A DNA stretch of 64,000 nucleotides from RGIG4097 sp964599875 (lineage in GTDB: Bacteria; Bacillota; Clostridia; Christensenellales; CAG-917), in assembly GCA_964599875.1 (NCBI GenBank), contig CAZRHE010000008.1, positions 10,852-74,851 on the forward strand. The letters are read 5' to 3'. The notes under the pieces are model-generated. The model did not search any database, had not been told where the DNA came from, and saw only the letters and a program-made list of their open reading frames with translations. A program made the translations under genes and the position numbers. Positions within the stretch are counted from its first letter, which is position 1; each line of letters opens with the position of its first letter. Shown here piece by piece: positions 24,901-27,320 of this stretch.

Positions 24901-26002
24901 AGTTGAGGAGGGAATATTCCGCCGCTTTGTCGACGTCTATTCCGCGTTCGAGAAGTCTTGCTTTCGCATCGAGTTCGTTCTTGGTGTAGCCGTTTCTGAG
25001 GCCGAATTGCTTGACGCCGAGAGAAATTTCGACTTCGTTTCTGATTTGACCGAATTCGTCGTCGACGTTTTCGGTGGAGTCGAAATCGACGTCGATATCA
25101 AACGTAACACCCGTCAATTCCTTGTCTTTAATATTGGCGACAAGGTTGATTTTGAGGTCGTCGAGAATTCTCAATTTATCGAGGTTAAGTCCGGTCGCCT
25201 TGTTGACGAGGTCGAAGATTTTATTGAGGTCGATATCGAGATTAATCCCGAACGTGCCGAGCATGTCGAGAAGTTGCGCGGGATCGCGAAGCGCGGGAAC
25301 GAACGTGCCGATATTGAAAGGAATCGTAAGTTGTTGTTCGCCGTTGCCGAGGTCAACCAAAGTATTCGTATTGCCGATAATCAAACTCATGACCGTCGAC
25401 ATGATGTCGCTACCGAGCAAACCGGAAATCGTAGAACCGAGAGATTCGTCGCCGAGCGCACCCGTTATCAAATTTATCAACGCATCCGCAACCGCGGTCA
25501 TGTTGAGGTCGCTCGTCTTGACGACGTAACTGCCCGCCTTGAGTCCGGTCACGTCGAACACGATGGTTTCGTCGAAATAATAAAAGCCCATCAGGCAGGT
25601 CGAAACGTCGCTGTCTTTGGGCTTCTTGTTAAGTTCGATTATAAGTTCGGAGTCCTTGTCCTCTTCGCCGATAAAGCCGGCAAGTCTGATTTCGAAATCG
25701 TTGCCGGTGTTATCCTTGATATAGTTCAAGTCGATGACGAGGTCGAAGTCGGCAATGGGTCTGATTCCGTTGCCGGCAGCGATAGCCGCATTCATGAACA
25801 TTTCCAAGGCACTATCACCCGATATCTTTCCCGTCGTCACCTCGGTCATTTCACCGGGGTTGTCGTCCGGCGTAACGTCGACGTTGGTACTGTCCGACGG
25901 AGTAATTACGGGAGCGTCGTTTCCGCCTTGATTGCACGCAAAGAAACATGCCGTCAAGCAAACGACGAGAACCATAAGTAGTGCGATTTTGAGCTTCTTC
26001 AT
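116..26002 (-). CDS. Giant multi-module predicted lipoprotein (about 8,628 aa)
   Basis: One uninterrupted frame encodes roughly 0.9 MDa. I place the start at 26002 because GGAGG sits 7 nt upstream and the promoter's predicted transcription start is near 26057, which excludes the longer reading from 26059. The N-terminus MKKLKIALLMVLVVCLTAC is a lipoprotein-type signal peptide; the lipidated Cys could be residue 19 (LTAC) or 23 (FFAC). Residues of about 35-6,200 hold some 13 divergent modules of 320-800 residues. Each has alternating polar/apolar beta-like stretches, a LGxYYxGxxYxD-type core and an acidic Ala-rich linker of EALASDE type. Tyr/Gly-rich cassettes interrupt many modules. The last 2,200 residues are Ig-like repeats with a WDxS or WNxS signature. 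No LPXTG motif or C-terminal membrane helix is present, so anchoring would be by the N-terminal lipid. I do not recognise the family. A structural surface protein, adhesin or lipid-handling rod are all possible. Confidence 0.85.
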   Translation of the reverse strand: MKKLKIALLMVLVVCLTACFFACNQGGNDAPVITPSDSTNVDVTPDDNPGEMTEVTTGKISGDSALEMFMNAAIAAGNGIRPIADFDLVIDLNYIKDNTGNDFEIRLAGFIGEEDKDSELIIELNKKPKDSDVSTCLMGFYYFDETIVFDVTGLKAGSYVVKTSDLNMTAVADALINLITGALGDESLGSTISGLLGSDIMSTVMSLIIGNTNTLVDLGNGEQQLTIPFNIGTFVPALRDPAQLLDMLGTFGINLDIDLNKIFDLVNKATGLNLDKLRILDDLKINLVANIKDKELTGVTFDIDVDFDSTENVDDEFGQIRNEVEISLGVKQFGLRNGYTKNELDAKARLLERGIDVDKAAEYSLLNFDITLNLLLNTKDKTMTLGGISDSFGTLLSGLLSSMIDEDSPLWDLAINLDGNNNYPLYLHVQADINTRDAAETSAAIELLGENNKVRLGAYYIGSDEALYVDLNGLLGAGKIVVPNINLNELLSGLISSLFNSTSDESVSEAMADPEFAAAMYEVRDKLASGEIMFTTAPSAADDGDITDVLGLVGAIIDNTTLVKNGTIFNITNINVEITQAILDYLWTMIFKDDNGNYNGGKVPVTVAKVEYFNEGFADNKNLDITLGLGTNNETVVGVKVGLDLKFGSISNRAAYDAKLSAISASKSDYINFDISEIISGTDDVGGALVDALLAALDTVYVSLTTTINLYALEGELGNLEVASGSNVLVQAFVAFAKTFDETSKLVIEANIGLNMADLLDENGEFDILGILKSDFHIGLGDTGKSENGIDIWLSGGTIYLHTREDVLGGLNIAIPADTIIGLISGGDGDSEALASDETEGSEESGDTSQIISVIAGLITGVTLGDNYLEVALVNNLIAKVFELLGVTTDLENFVELDSDEIAAYNNGNFGETVYVADENGVVSVFNGAQLSAGDKYYKLVGTNISSNLIDESTYGGVRITLADGLNLSELELLLYLGVGNDVELSLSLGELTLGFNEVPDTASRLTPPSEYDDLWVNLFETPNVYLGLELGLQSTMNAGSTPLGNGGNVVFEEQILMDYTLNIQASLDLKPLMDYLLGAKEISTEGNESQILIELVKNGAYKNEEDRLILGVYYVGGKVYLDAKNFGIEKVAVDIDLFGLIMDLIAGGDDDSAAQSAAEDMVYDSSKFDIALLIALKISDGALRVDLLQGLAELLWSTVGINVPMMDVALELAWSKLASDNLLSIEGAIKDSNNNVTGSLSLSLKHPELAISKTVKAVEPFGANAEDPLAGLTTSGDDAYTLISLLGKDENGDMTISIDQVFLELTGTIHLDAFSNADNWPVGDWISMFLSEGSVNESVSGLLERLMLAFDIPYDVSQPLGFRISAKLRFNADNIADINYILSHSDISIEIFDGEYDENAIANGATKRSLAITLLCEDPSQPTGVATGTLYIDSEIDLLKDVHIAIADLNLGALIGGSSDESGADSEALASADETAEEEEDSIIDTIVGLVGGLIGGLNASSESITVYLASTLIATVIELISPDMAYRELTAEELGTYTGERYEKINGKYYLSTTGEYKPEVTYKEAAVDFDGVRYAYVDGQYVEREDGAYFKNVEYKKLTGEERGTYTGTRFEKKVADDESTSYVESMTGNYGSSGLSTDFISLNTDNSYLRLGFNPYKLDLMVGIDPFAVGLTLSGIKIGFSDANTVENKYYPIEPDNYVGKDNFDTIAVELALELKLELLDTQDRTNKELPVNDLVSAFIADFLLSAGIEIEKDIVLDAELYLGANLNLENSSETEIVLEIRNLVKNENILGVYLYDGVIMIDMGILSDEDVLIEDTLLIDKLVEAIKGLLGEENGDESEAMSAEERKVSAEEALEIVLGIASEHISLVVSQKVILTIIALVVDLVSEEGTTGDIGESLDRLPDLGLELGLDIDFENVELALDLESTLLNLGVYVKQPCITAGKAFDSVGERIQNALYQYQVAANYVALTAEEMTEGNEAYLDPAHAYIYKDGAYAINAEGTYVEGTTYYRYTGEEGIGRFNKYRENKIVSFSLELVLEYSLNPTFTLVGSEVAGLYPDDERYSKRTSDGRYVQDPNGLYIKDPIDLNDLIDAILSIDAIKNAISGMEAGTVKDIITALIERLGLNIYLNDPLDDDIVLKIFGAIDLEKLGFDSILDADFDNFNFDLDTILSALQVGVQLVMNQGEKNEAKISIYLIDGDLYVDLGDLGGPRLTVGLDYIIGLIGGTSESAALAAEDGELGIIDYINMVVKRIVFRCSAIYRNGEYWYNNWDRLDILFNSTFITGLVGALTGQDLDLDMLNLDEVESGVFLTWKDADLDDKLSLGIRLNTISGVNIAVKLGLGFDITLADRDYVTPLSELEKADFVDITDYVENIMGMINGTPSSEQSGTQSIYLGLNLSLYFDSNDIESLELGGLLENYIRDMVLTAKTGSTFHDGLAIRVGLKLDLNALDLASLIGGNMNAFLENSDLNTLEVALEILETDDDGNVLTDGNGNYLAKGGIYLYNGNLYLNGVEIFDVADVYSYVPNFVDLLAGLIGGDDSTNAAGQGDALAAAEEDIDTADVDSAATDYDVERNAIISLIHSDVATQIVITKSVISLLVSALLPDLGSFEEVFDKLEVSLGMETGKYTYTDFAADTVAAIKELNDGDAYYVESATENEAGRYYLESINLGGNAENNRNYYIFAETDEEIPAGATRYDVTFAKADETTSADDWKRAYYRRDTYIADGANADCFILILPTDERYAYYDEIVWKENKESGRYATVATANGDEHFDTERYTLYVREGVNYEQADTVEIAKNGYDQNETYYIFAGGYVAVDTFMDRYFGYVQEKEGTYFRQPDYYTQFKQFAIGLNITANAIDIGLKLNGLDLGFGASDALIPSYILNETSRDGKDYVALSPFYESSVSLNLSVELELGITEGEIDFGMIFEKLLGNLEGVKIDIPSTAKGYSSAHFRLDAGVMLDFSQILNSEIKVELINISETGAENLWLGAYYVQNVFYIDVPFLNLPKLSITSSVVAGFIEKYLGEIFNGSYSDNVLPDSDASSDALAAGEVGADDIDVLLLLNRRALSINIANKFLRTIIEMLVDGLDLADYIPDDLIFGADVDLDINDGVNVEIGATVSIQGDRYVQLADGEVPAVKDEEEGIEGDYVFTQNNNGNYYRLDDGSFRELAPNDSVSEERRYERKDYTAAREDGTIVYRRQAGYPANGNGYDAELSLLVGVRNVSLEFTTEHEYTLSAEELSEYQEITELDRITLTEVIDITTSFKKDADIDLSAVLEMLFPDADPDKLKAEISAISDMNGDLDRKMELIINVEIKFAALVNYFRQYEVNINVGDLDEDLSIIDLFNIIKNAFTSKELSIGDLLSFINASVILNSTAMDKQDHDSSIAKSETRTLLGIYMISGEFEKLTANEINPAKDDYVAPEDRYSHYFESKNGDYYYDSADGEYKLVTVTTDLMLYGNKRYSYDSTYFYQNDNGTYKRVKGGLYVDLSYFSIPSVYINSYSLRDIASNLLPGVFGGANESDEALASDETTTAASAAELPLLGDDIAAYVTAFVWGLRITSTYIRAIVQADYINALLELLLGEDGLHFDYNFTKQPYLQINTDRSTYLYKDYAGTDADERRQSDFRFAYEIDDIGGTYYAVESNGKTTYYLRTEMASRLSEEEVANYEAGVAAGTKHYYTLSTYEAYIKIVNSGSDYYQLLTKATPFEKENAERDGATGDYRYFERQEATSATNVYYHVGDGQYERVTPDSPVDKYYEFTQIAYDDMLVSVKEEGVRKPLVSLMLYLWEYEVGLNIGFPEFGAREQEYITPDQYEAQYGEAAPAGAKYFKIDDYLYTFVGDMNSSDKWIEGTPNGTTDHDIDIYDNYTDNVRYMYYHGEYYPIVAENLYVYAEGRYVAVKDFFTTVDFEAGQMIDFTSGNEFGRAAAEYNFYLQIKLQDLGYYPRIKLTADTLYKQEKYRDVYVRNTAENREKYGLGELTDDELYVRATGKNIIEKASNAYVTTQNDGTGDYVWDYSNNQFVKASGAAANLANMPRYTAEQIEYYVYDEWNRTYVKLAEYLASNYDSDDWTNDFDATRAEVVAMSLYDGGNEINYVDTDDMFYISLTIRGGIYVTGYYDYVSVSDYLDLLNATGASYTLADINNPSSSVYVKPEDRYTMYQGGYKQLADGADLQENDYVLYSTGVETNVAEVLGGLLGDLDGIALQVLEDFSGEVLFEIKIGLSFRMDFVPEFKMNVFDLDLAIDVWRRENDAANGADGTLTHMLGLYYNRDEDTGLAGLNVDLEWLLGEGAKLAIDLSDYSVEELLASLLDGSLSFGESESDALAADEGRAQGRVASKYADPTLAGLYVNLYTRTLALKVTKGFVSLLLGMLGVDIDEDILPNFTVGVDLKLSPYSIGIDLALFDKDGEKGVLDMLVKLQLFNGTEDSSVIDFGTIEDFNKRNNTYQNSYDTDPDTADNYHFYYANFTRDDKTPYEDAYVKVGNAKSENGIDVVKVDDKYYVKATTVYANEAAFNNAVAMGVWVYKRCETKFVRVLDEKLYDEDGNVWDSTVKGDLYKYVGTEPAGQFADIKDLVLVNGADVEEGGVYYKPVSDFTNYSKIMSLNLGDLLGGADLDIESLLGDLESAEIDLSLDLSLKLNDIINWTEQMTKFISTDLYDYFEFILSSMKWRNSDFESTIGAGIDIKARLNIKNLVDYIVNGGELFDALNGLEAYIRIEYDTNFHGADASGEFNTAVAELWAQIVDGKINLYLNLEDMNDIVGMGDFFGKLKLEGLDVSGLLGADSSAYEAAGAKASADEEANMGLVGDLLGADVWNIIGMLLGQILVANDIVAVGLNESLIGDLVGMLVADLADVTEYLPRLVQTSDINTSGLVIDLGGGAPSILVNLGFVAGMESWVTLDVLRDEHAVNADNLPKYNKNADGTYTKAANGNYVLLQTEEYVLANYAYASASTPVHDDYTEGEWISSWTGDRYNFDGFDADGNFKFTKVFDYATQKNVFAKNAYGLGKFMVITNSDGAYAKLSANDAIVKDSAGTEYVLISTYNRLGATAFTATANNTYDVKTAGDYIAIGDLGLQIKLHGLGLWANQDTMQVGADKVQYNADGSYTYLDEDGMAITDYADIKKSSMNLSIGIDLSYYGGATLADGTKNVVELGELLDLILGLINPESDLAGSDFNINITNDLGSRDYPSARINLSAFIDFTDFGAMQVMLEILQYDENGYLNTDPILAVYLYNDSVYIDASHLLGSTAKLSLSGLGLTELIEGALGGLFGDDTAESGSEAMAANAQTAGGMDLHDYAYLEALIHPQYFSIGLSFAVINAVANKIYERQGKELGDLIPNLGDILIESYGYVPNTYAVMSANDRQLFAEGKFSGTVYVKNGDTYTVFNGTKLEDGKTYYHSDSRDFVMSLSAKFTEGFYASLDIVELGLDRHKVKGYSVDNLFEEYVSSAEDAKRYNKISGAYVEITESDYDGQRYAKRADGTYVTAENGAYKYVEEHFEEALNGKYYIPYAEAYNVETGEIGLSTVSLSTTISLTITSAGLMKEDAGYENSFVAWVIDLLGGLFEGTGMFGTFQKAEAGYDGQKYSYVDGEYKADDNGEFKFVVADIELNFPKRPITIDIALTADINLGAILTYGISGILYSDIALDITIGELMSEKFLSVYYLGSSRLKNTGSIYELTTEMVGTAINDALYIDASGLGLGKIKFQGFAGILGAKQKYAENYVTNYAKSANEALSTEAESSASASNKLALNVDIEEGRIALNIDTNFINSVIGLLGLDLSSLGISLDEMPLQSASVELLYDFLTGLEKLGVTAILDSVGTMLALEIKDLSIEIGNNKINVADKIGEVSYGYAGITYSTTAGLSSLINNIFDNLNPALRIDIDKKVWTADTGFSNNTIFNGDGTKLMSYFTTTHAELDLSREIKTWGSGNDPYKLYLYIDVDHPKKNAGSGTNLIAGATLQNNLSIIIKDVDLSSDFLNGIINDTVGGIAVAGSVSDDNPYGAFASFTSHEDGDNGTYAYPASEAASSGEINYADYSYSADLTGLIQKLEVNLFNSNGYIPYYSGMTDLNPSASDDTRYISIKITFGKDAFNELMVMINVLVLTLFQDVIDANKHEAYYFADINKLGLNHDRGQSMDNYNIGGNGQNMLIELFKQLEAIGKENISAHEKTVKRVALIEPYARSIPVYLYQWLIKDIIPDLGVDNINTLAGLAMALDTLENIGHLIATILPLPFVNEFASDPTANIYIDLAPKNADYNLGNDVTMFRGIQAIELYVNADKVGAGSTVRTYNRNTDGVKTGQVYGQTSTGTNTMTDALGNVSGDNVLGGWDWTVLRITPLSNSKSSTKTGMLGFLEGETATVMDGEVEAPTEIIITDPATREGTAGNHNIILNETYLENKNIFPQKADVTWTLNGTTSTAGVTDTGDKDYLGGTFITWDASSVDFTAATLESDGRYLAGYVYGYALNVVLYAIPVYVTSGYALTDVKGYVKNSDGSFSNKALSIDMTDSKKKQNVDLPDLARLSFVNGNLTFGVPLTDKNGDMLYAISYSGNNRVTLGNNSAGEAITNSDGNNYKLIPAYLAGVDYEVASTADINEYNSATGVFPLFTKDGDRYVKVSGNASTDGKVTYYKVKTETVSSGDTQTTYVKLNYNNLPKGKAFPAGWITWDTSDFTYNWSSGTIDVGFTYQWGYSNEIEDTVSVTLAGNEISSLTAFTRDNGHTTKTLTTLDAFSLDSFLNEGNGYSIAEYVKGFTKVNGKYTAGSSSSSFKDFSVKWDLSALEARLKEIAVTDENGNITGYDYYKGIDVTVTAYVGGNEFKYVTGYDDEGNANYGFVGSGSTSDKFASAGYIAQAVPVRIAITGREFEGLEKELTFDVYANDEIDNTVFGNAFKVKFKGVDKAVNVQLDGNLLSLDVPYYKDGDNYVKATDLVHTAYSYKGYDGKDLYGKFTLGNSVSGTQTVYVKINMTSMTAIQTAVKVAREDVFNPEWYNEDAYTALNVRFSEKNTVDKTMYPDWSTIKYYANSTYTKAVDNIFDGGTYYATVEAECRDANGDPIGNYVDENGKSVAQTIRLKLSVPVKKISEVKFFYDESIQNGKDIYGSGLINTMSESALKDISKYVADGYAAQTIVPAADGNGTVEYNVMPYAYVTDPSAYFKVGAWGDYRNGTAVKITYTVGGESFSEIAFVNEWDVSALAFTAQGGKRNVTLKVGNQKQTVTLNVPTTAVNKIDLDLNNANGGTLRFVGGQVSASDIKFQNGEMISHSFEYNVKDAWRLPIYATLGNALGINSVSAVGAITWADYSAPGELDSDFVTDAEGNKVYRTDENGTYVYREFTLYNVDGFAYPTNGTFRTKIYLVGDNRPVADLKANVSKCTITNFNKDETHYYSPFGNWDLAGKYNTATVTFKDNTPAMEVPVVWNSYAKPTDAEIAAGSFVRTAYIGSDLGEINVTFVVYTNYRLEVGEIENLVTDGYVLTADKFYEGLPTKAVAVVGTEGTNRYDVSLNWKVTYDKNGNITSGLNEDGTVNVEIRLHDEKIADVAVKLAVEGDSITSVMLNGSLLDPFNVYTTLFASGDEITIETASGGTATVIGTYELPADYYTNTAAYFGKTIDLEVTLTYPGGSEKQTISVEILDRTIKKITNPAYRSIILDPFFNDTFREGGLNLPLTVKATLKDGTVYDFVPEWPDDSIITSKGYFNANNKVKFTFYYESADGEYGIADITDDGIDNPRYVKIADIEGGYSGSRYSMGASQYVTVPLTVLTRAAEEANFVFDGFEKQSENLKYSYSSYAITYGSKDANLGNVIDVVYDSDTNLPEEVVFYNAYSFGNPSLPKYLDVKFNGAGEVRRYYLETEGFEQFFGKVDVTENTTHKVKLHVYPTEAKEFEIFLNGKSALEVKVTIKKTDVTRFNSDVASSKLSTDNLNYTGFEVYTKDTDAKSAYNTANYSNTVTFYPDGKFITVDEWNANGYENVKWLGDSSKYIYKVLGNGTVAANGEVALKDGARVGTPYYYHYNAKGRTYTVLSDDDFIDSASTYVFVFTVRQTLNAEWVTKDTTVSVNGGTSYVEAVLSSPVTITAGVVNNANATVRVPIEVNSAIVNSVSIADSDFVAGADKSHMSKNGDTYVFTFDPYTTPDVFEQIFEANNEGRYALKDGKYVELSDKERVEYSGTLYAPIGYKYFPNSMTIVTENGTRVNKEVTWNFGASKVTYEGGTFLIRATVKGDGVKDQVVVANLVVNPRTVTGLASGNDDLTKNTGFYGASNQTYINPYEYLSKDVVLPDTLNVNVTKGNGSTDTEVKTFGNSDGYTLAWNFSKFNPTYEGGMIYLIAVLTGPDGTAQEFEIPFLVQRMYAKSITTVFKLDEERVANGTITSARYSSAPYTATVSNHTASAYTIDAGNTASYAIPQAYKVTFDISNPVVTNGKVTGWTTTTEGTKWDSHKTGSTHDTKIFTYVMLSMPGGFSLTADILKNGMSDAKNATIQLGNGERITIPFTVTGKDVSGQTPSYSGNKLNTKVGGVPVVWYGVAVSYGIGGTPLSHHSVMLASDTGEYVLSAPSGRKVVYYLYACVGASVDSVSRVGDTTVATANSGSTGLTVNGETIYAVSAGQEIPVGQAVKGLYTITING
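9170..9930 (-). repeat. Tyr/Gly-rich cassettes in module 12-13 of the giant protein
   Basis: This stretch encodes cassettes such as QRYAKRADGTYVTAENGAYK and QKYSYVDGEYKADDNGEFK, plus a second type containing TVYVKNGDTYTVFNG. The first type fits the pattern [RK]Y-x(2-5)-DG-x-Y-x(3-5)-NG-x-[YF]. The aromatic/Gly spacing recalls choline- or glucan-binding repeats but uses Tyr where those use Trp, so ligand binding is only an inference. Confidence 0.55.
13440..15190 (-). repeat. Longest Tyr-rich insertion in the giant protein
   Basis: About 580 residues between two module cores are dominated by Tyr, Asp, Glu, Asn and Ala with short aromatic pairs (KYYEF, RYMYYHGEYY, YVYAEGRYVA). The cassettes here are less regular than at 9.2-9.9 kb or 21.1-21.4 kb and look like many degenerate copies. 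This insertion explains why the spacing between linkers grows to 2.4 kb here. Confidence 0.5.
21120..21430 (-). repeat. Tandem Tyr/Gly cassettes, clearest copies
   Basis: Here the cassette is repeated almost head to tail: ELTAEELGTYTGERYEKI, then VRYAYVDGQYVEREDGAYFK, then KLTGEERGTYTGTRFEKK. The recurring LTxEExGTYTGxR[YF]EK lead-in and DGxYxxxxGxY tail define the unit well. Related copies are seen near 19,760-20,130 and 17,460-18,110, and weaker ones near 16,340-16,640, 15,540-15,760, 12,190-12,650 and 10,640-11,270. Confidence 0.6.
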
Positions 26003-26063
26003 AATCTTCCTCCAGGCTACGCGTACGTAATGCGCACGCAAGCATAGAATAATATACATTAAG

Positions 26064-26092
26064 ATTGTAATGTGTTACGAGGTAAATGTCAA
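26064..26092 (-). promoter_or_regulatory. Promoter of the giant lipoprotein gene
   Basis: On the minus strand there is TTGACA (26087-26092), a 17-bp spacer and TACAAT (26064-26069), a near-consensus sigma-A promoter. Transcription would begin near 26057, giving a 5' UTR of about 55 nt that contains the GGAGG site used for the start at 26002. Confidence 0.75.
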
Positions 26093-26152
26093 TAGTATTT
26101 TGAAAAAATCGACGGCTGTAAAATTTTGTCAGCGCGATTCCGATTTCAAAAA

Positions 26153-26171
26153 TTAGCAACTTTGTTGCTAA
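26153..26171. promoter_or_regulatory. Palindrome upstream of the giant-gene promoter
   Basis: TTAGCAAC and GTTGCTAA (8-bp arms, 3-nt spacer) form a perfect dyad about 60 bp upstream of the -35 box. The short symmetrical spacing looks like a protein-binding site rather than a terminator, since no U-tract follows in either direction. The regulator is unknown. Confidence 0.4.
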
Positions 26172-26294
26172 AATTTAAGGCGCACCGCAGTATATTGGGG
26201 TGTCGGGACGACCCTGAACACAATATAAACCGCCCGCGAAAAATCGATTTTCTAAAAAAATTTTTTGTTTTGGCGGCGAAAATTTTCGGTTTTT

Positions 26295-26350
26295 ATCGAA
26301 GAAAAAAAGAAAAACGACGCCGCTCTCAAAAGGGAGAGGGCGCCGCGTCA
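26295..26350 (-). terminator. Terminator of the GH20/DUF4380 operon
   Basis: An imperfect GC-rich hairpin (GACGC...GCGTC outer pairs, CTCTC/GAGAG inner pairs) is followed on the minus strand by a T-rich run of the form TTTTTCTTTTTTTC. It lies just past the stop of the DUF4380-like gene. Confidence 0.65.
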
Positions 26351-26368
26351 CACTGTCTATCGCTTTAC

Positions 26369-27226
26369 TTAATCGAAAGTTTCGGGAGTGTCTATGATTT
26401 CGAATTTTTGAATCAAGGTCATATCGTTTTTCCCGTCGTTACTCTCCCCGAGCCACTCCACTTCGAGGATATGTTCGTTGGTGTACGTTTCGAAATTGCA
26501 CCCGAAATCGCTGTATCTACCGTCCTCGGACGGAGGGGTGACGGTCCACTTCAAAGTCTTATCGCCGACGGTATAATACGCCCTACCTTTCTTTGAATAC
26601 ACGCCCAATTTCAACGCCTCTTTCCTGCTCGTTTGACGGACTTCGAGGAGGTCGTGAGTGAGTTTTACTCTCTCGTCATGAAGGTCGTTATAAGGCCAAA
26701 TTACGACGTTTTGAGAGGGATTCAAGTCGTCCACAAGGTCGTTGAGCGGGACGTGCAAAACGCCGTTTTTTGCGACGACGGTCAACGCCCAAACGAAGAA
26801 TTTTTGACCATTAAAGCGACTTGAAACGTCGTTTTTGACGGATAAACCCCCGTTTTCGTCCATTTTGACGGTTAATGCATACGAGAATTTTTTAGACGCC
26901 TCTGAGTGGAAAATTCCGCCGAATCCGTCCTCGTCTATCTCGTGCGGGACGGGATAGTTGTCGGGAGTATAAGTCGCCATATCTTCGGGAGATTTCCAAA
27001 CGCGGTGTCCACCGTAGAGATACCATTTTTCACCCGGCTTATATTCCTCGTCGAAGAACGCACCGCCCTTGTTTACGTTGCGGTCGAGGTCCTCGTTCAT
27101 AAAGTTGAAATCGGGTGTTCCGTAATAGATGATGCGCGGGCCTATATCCACCGTCACGAGAGCGATAAGCCCTCCTCTTTCGAACTTCGCGCATTTGCCG
27201 TAATTTTTGTAATCTACGTATTGCAT
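26369..27226 (-). CDS. DUF4380-like carbohydrate-associated protein
   Basis: The 285-residue soluble product begins with a strand-rich region containing VDIGPRIIYYG and then GGHRVWKSPED (residues of about 68-80). These match the GPRI...YGGHRLWHAPE signature of DUF4380 proteins, which have a galactose-mutarotase-like fold as far as I know. No signal peptide is present, so it should be cytoplasmic. AAAGGTGG precedes the ATG. It follows the GH20 gene by 94 bp on the same strand with no strong terminator between, so the two are probably one operon that handles an amino-sugar-containing glycan. Its reaction is unknown; a sugar epimerase or sugar-binding role is plausible only by fold. Confidence 0.7.
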   Translation of the reverse strand: MQYVDYKNYGKCAKFERGGLIALVTVDIGPRIIYYGTPDFNFMNEDLDRNVNKGGAFFDEEYKPGEKWYLYGGHRVWKSPEDMATYTPDNYPVPHEIDEDGFGGIFHSEASKKFSYALTVKMDENGGLSVKNDVSSRFNGQKFFVWALTVVAKNGVLHVPLNDLVDDLNPSQNVVIWPYNDLHDERVKLTHDLLEVRQTSRKEALKLGVYSKKGRAYYTVGDKTLKWTVTPPSEDGRYSDFGCNFETYTNEHILEVEWLGESNDGKNDMTLIQKFEIIDTPETFD

Positions 27227-27320
27227 AATACCACCTTTCGTCGCGGATGCGACGCGTAAAATTCTTGATTATCAAACCGAAAAAGGCGCACCCTTGCGGT
27301 AGCAATTTAACTTTTTCGAC

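Larger units (their letters stand above)
7300..25900 (-). repeat. About 13 divergent tandem modules of the giant protein
   Basis: Each module ends in a segment of the form LGxYYxGGxxYxDxxGLxxxKIxI followed by a helix such as LLxGLIGG, then an acidic Ala-rich linker. The linkers fall at about 24470, 23500, 22530, 21590, 20470, 19290, 18330, 16850, 15410, 13010, 11600, 10140 and 8780. The first six intervals are near 950-1,200 bp; later ones reach 1.4-2.4 kb because Tyr-rich cassettes are inserted. The modules are too diverged for long exact DNA repeats, which suggests old duplication. The core recalls small Firmicutes lipoprotein domains such as DUF6612 and the LolA/LppX fold, but that comparison is from memory. 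Confidence 0.65.

Noticed and set aside
26003..26059. N-terminal extension of the giant protein
   Set aside because: The promoter's predicted start is near 26057 and GGAGG precedes the ATG at 26002, where a clean lipoprotein signal begins.
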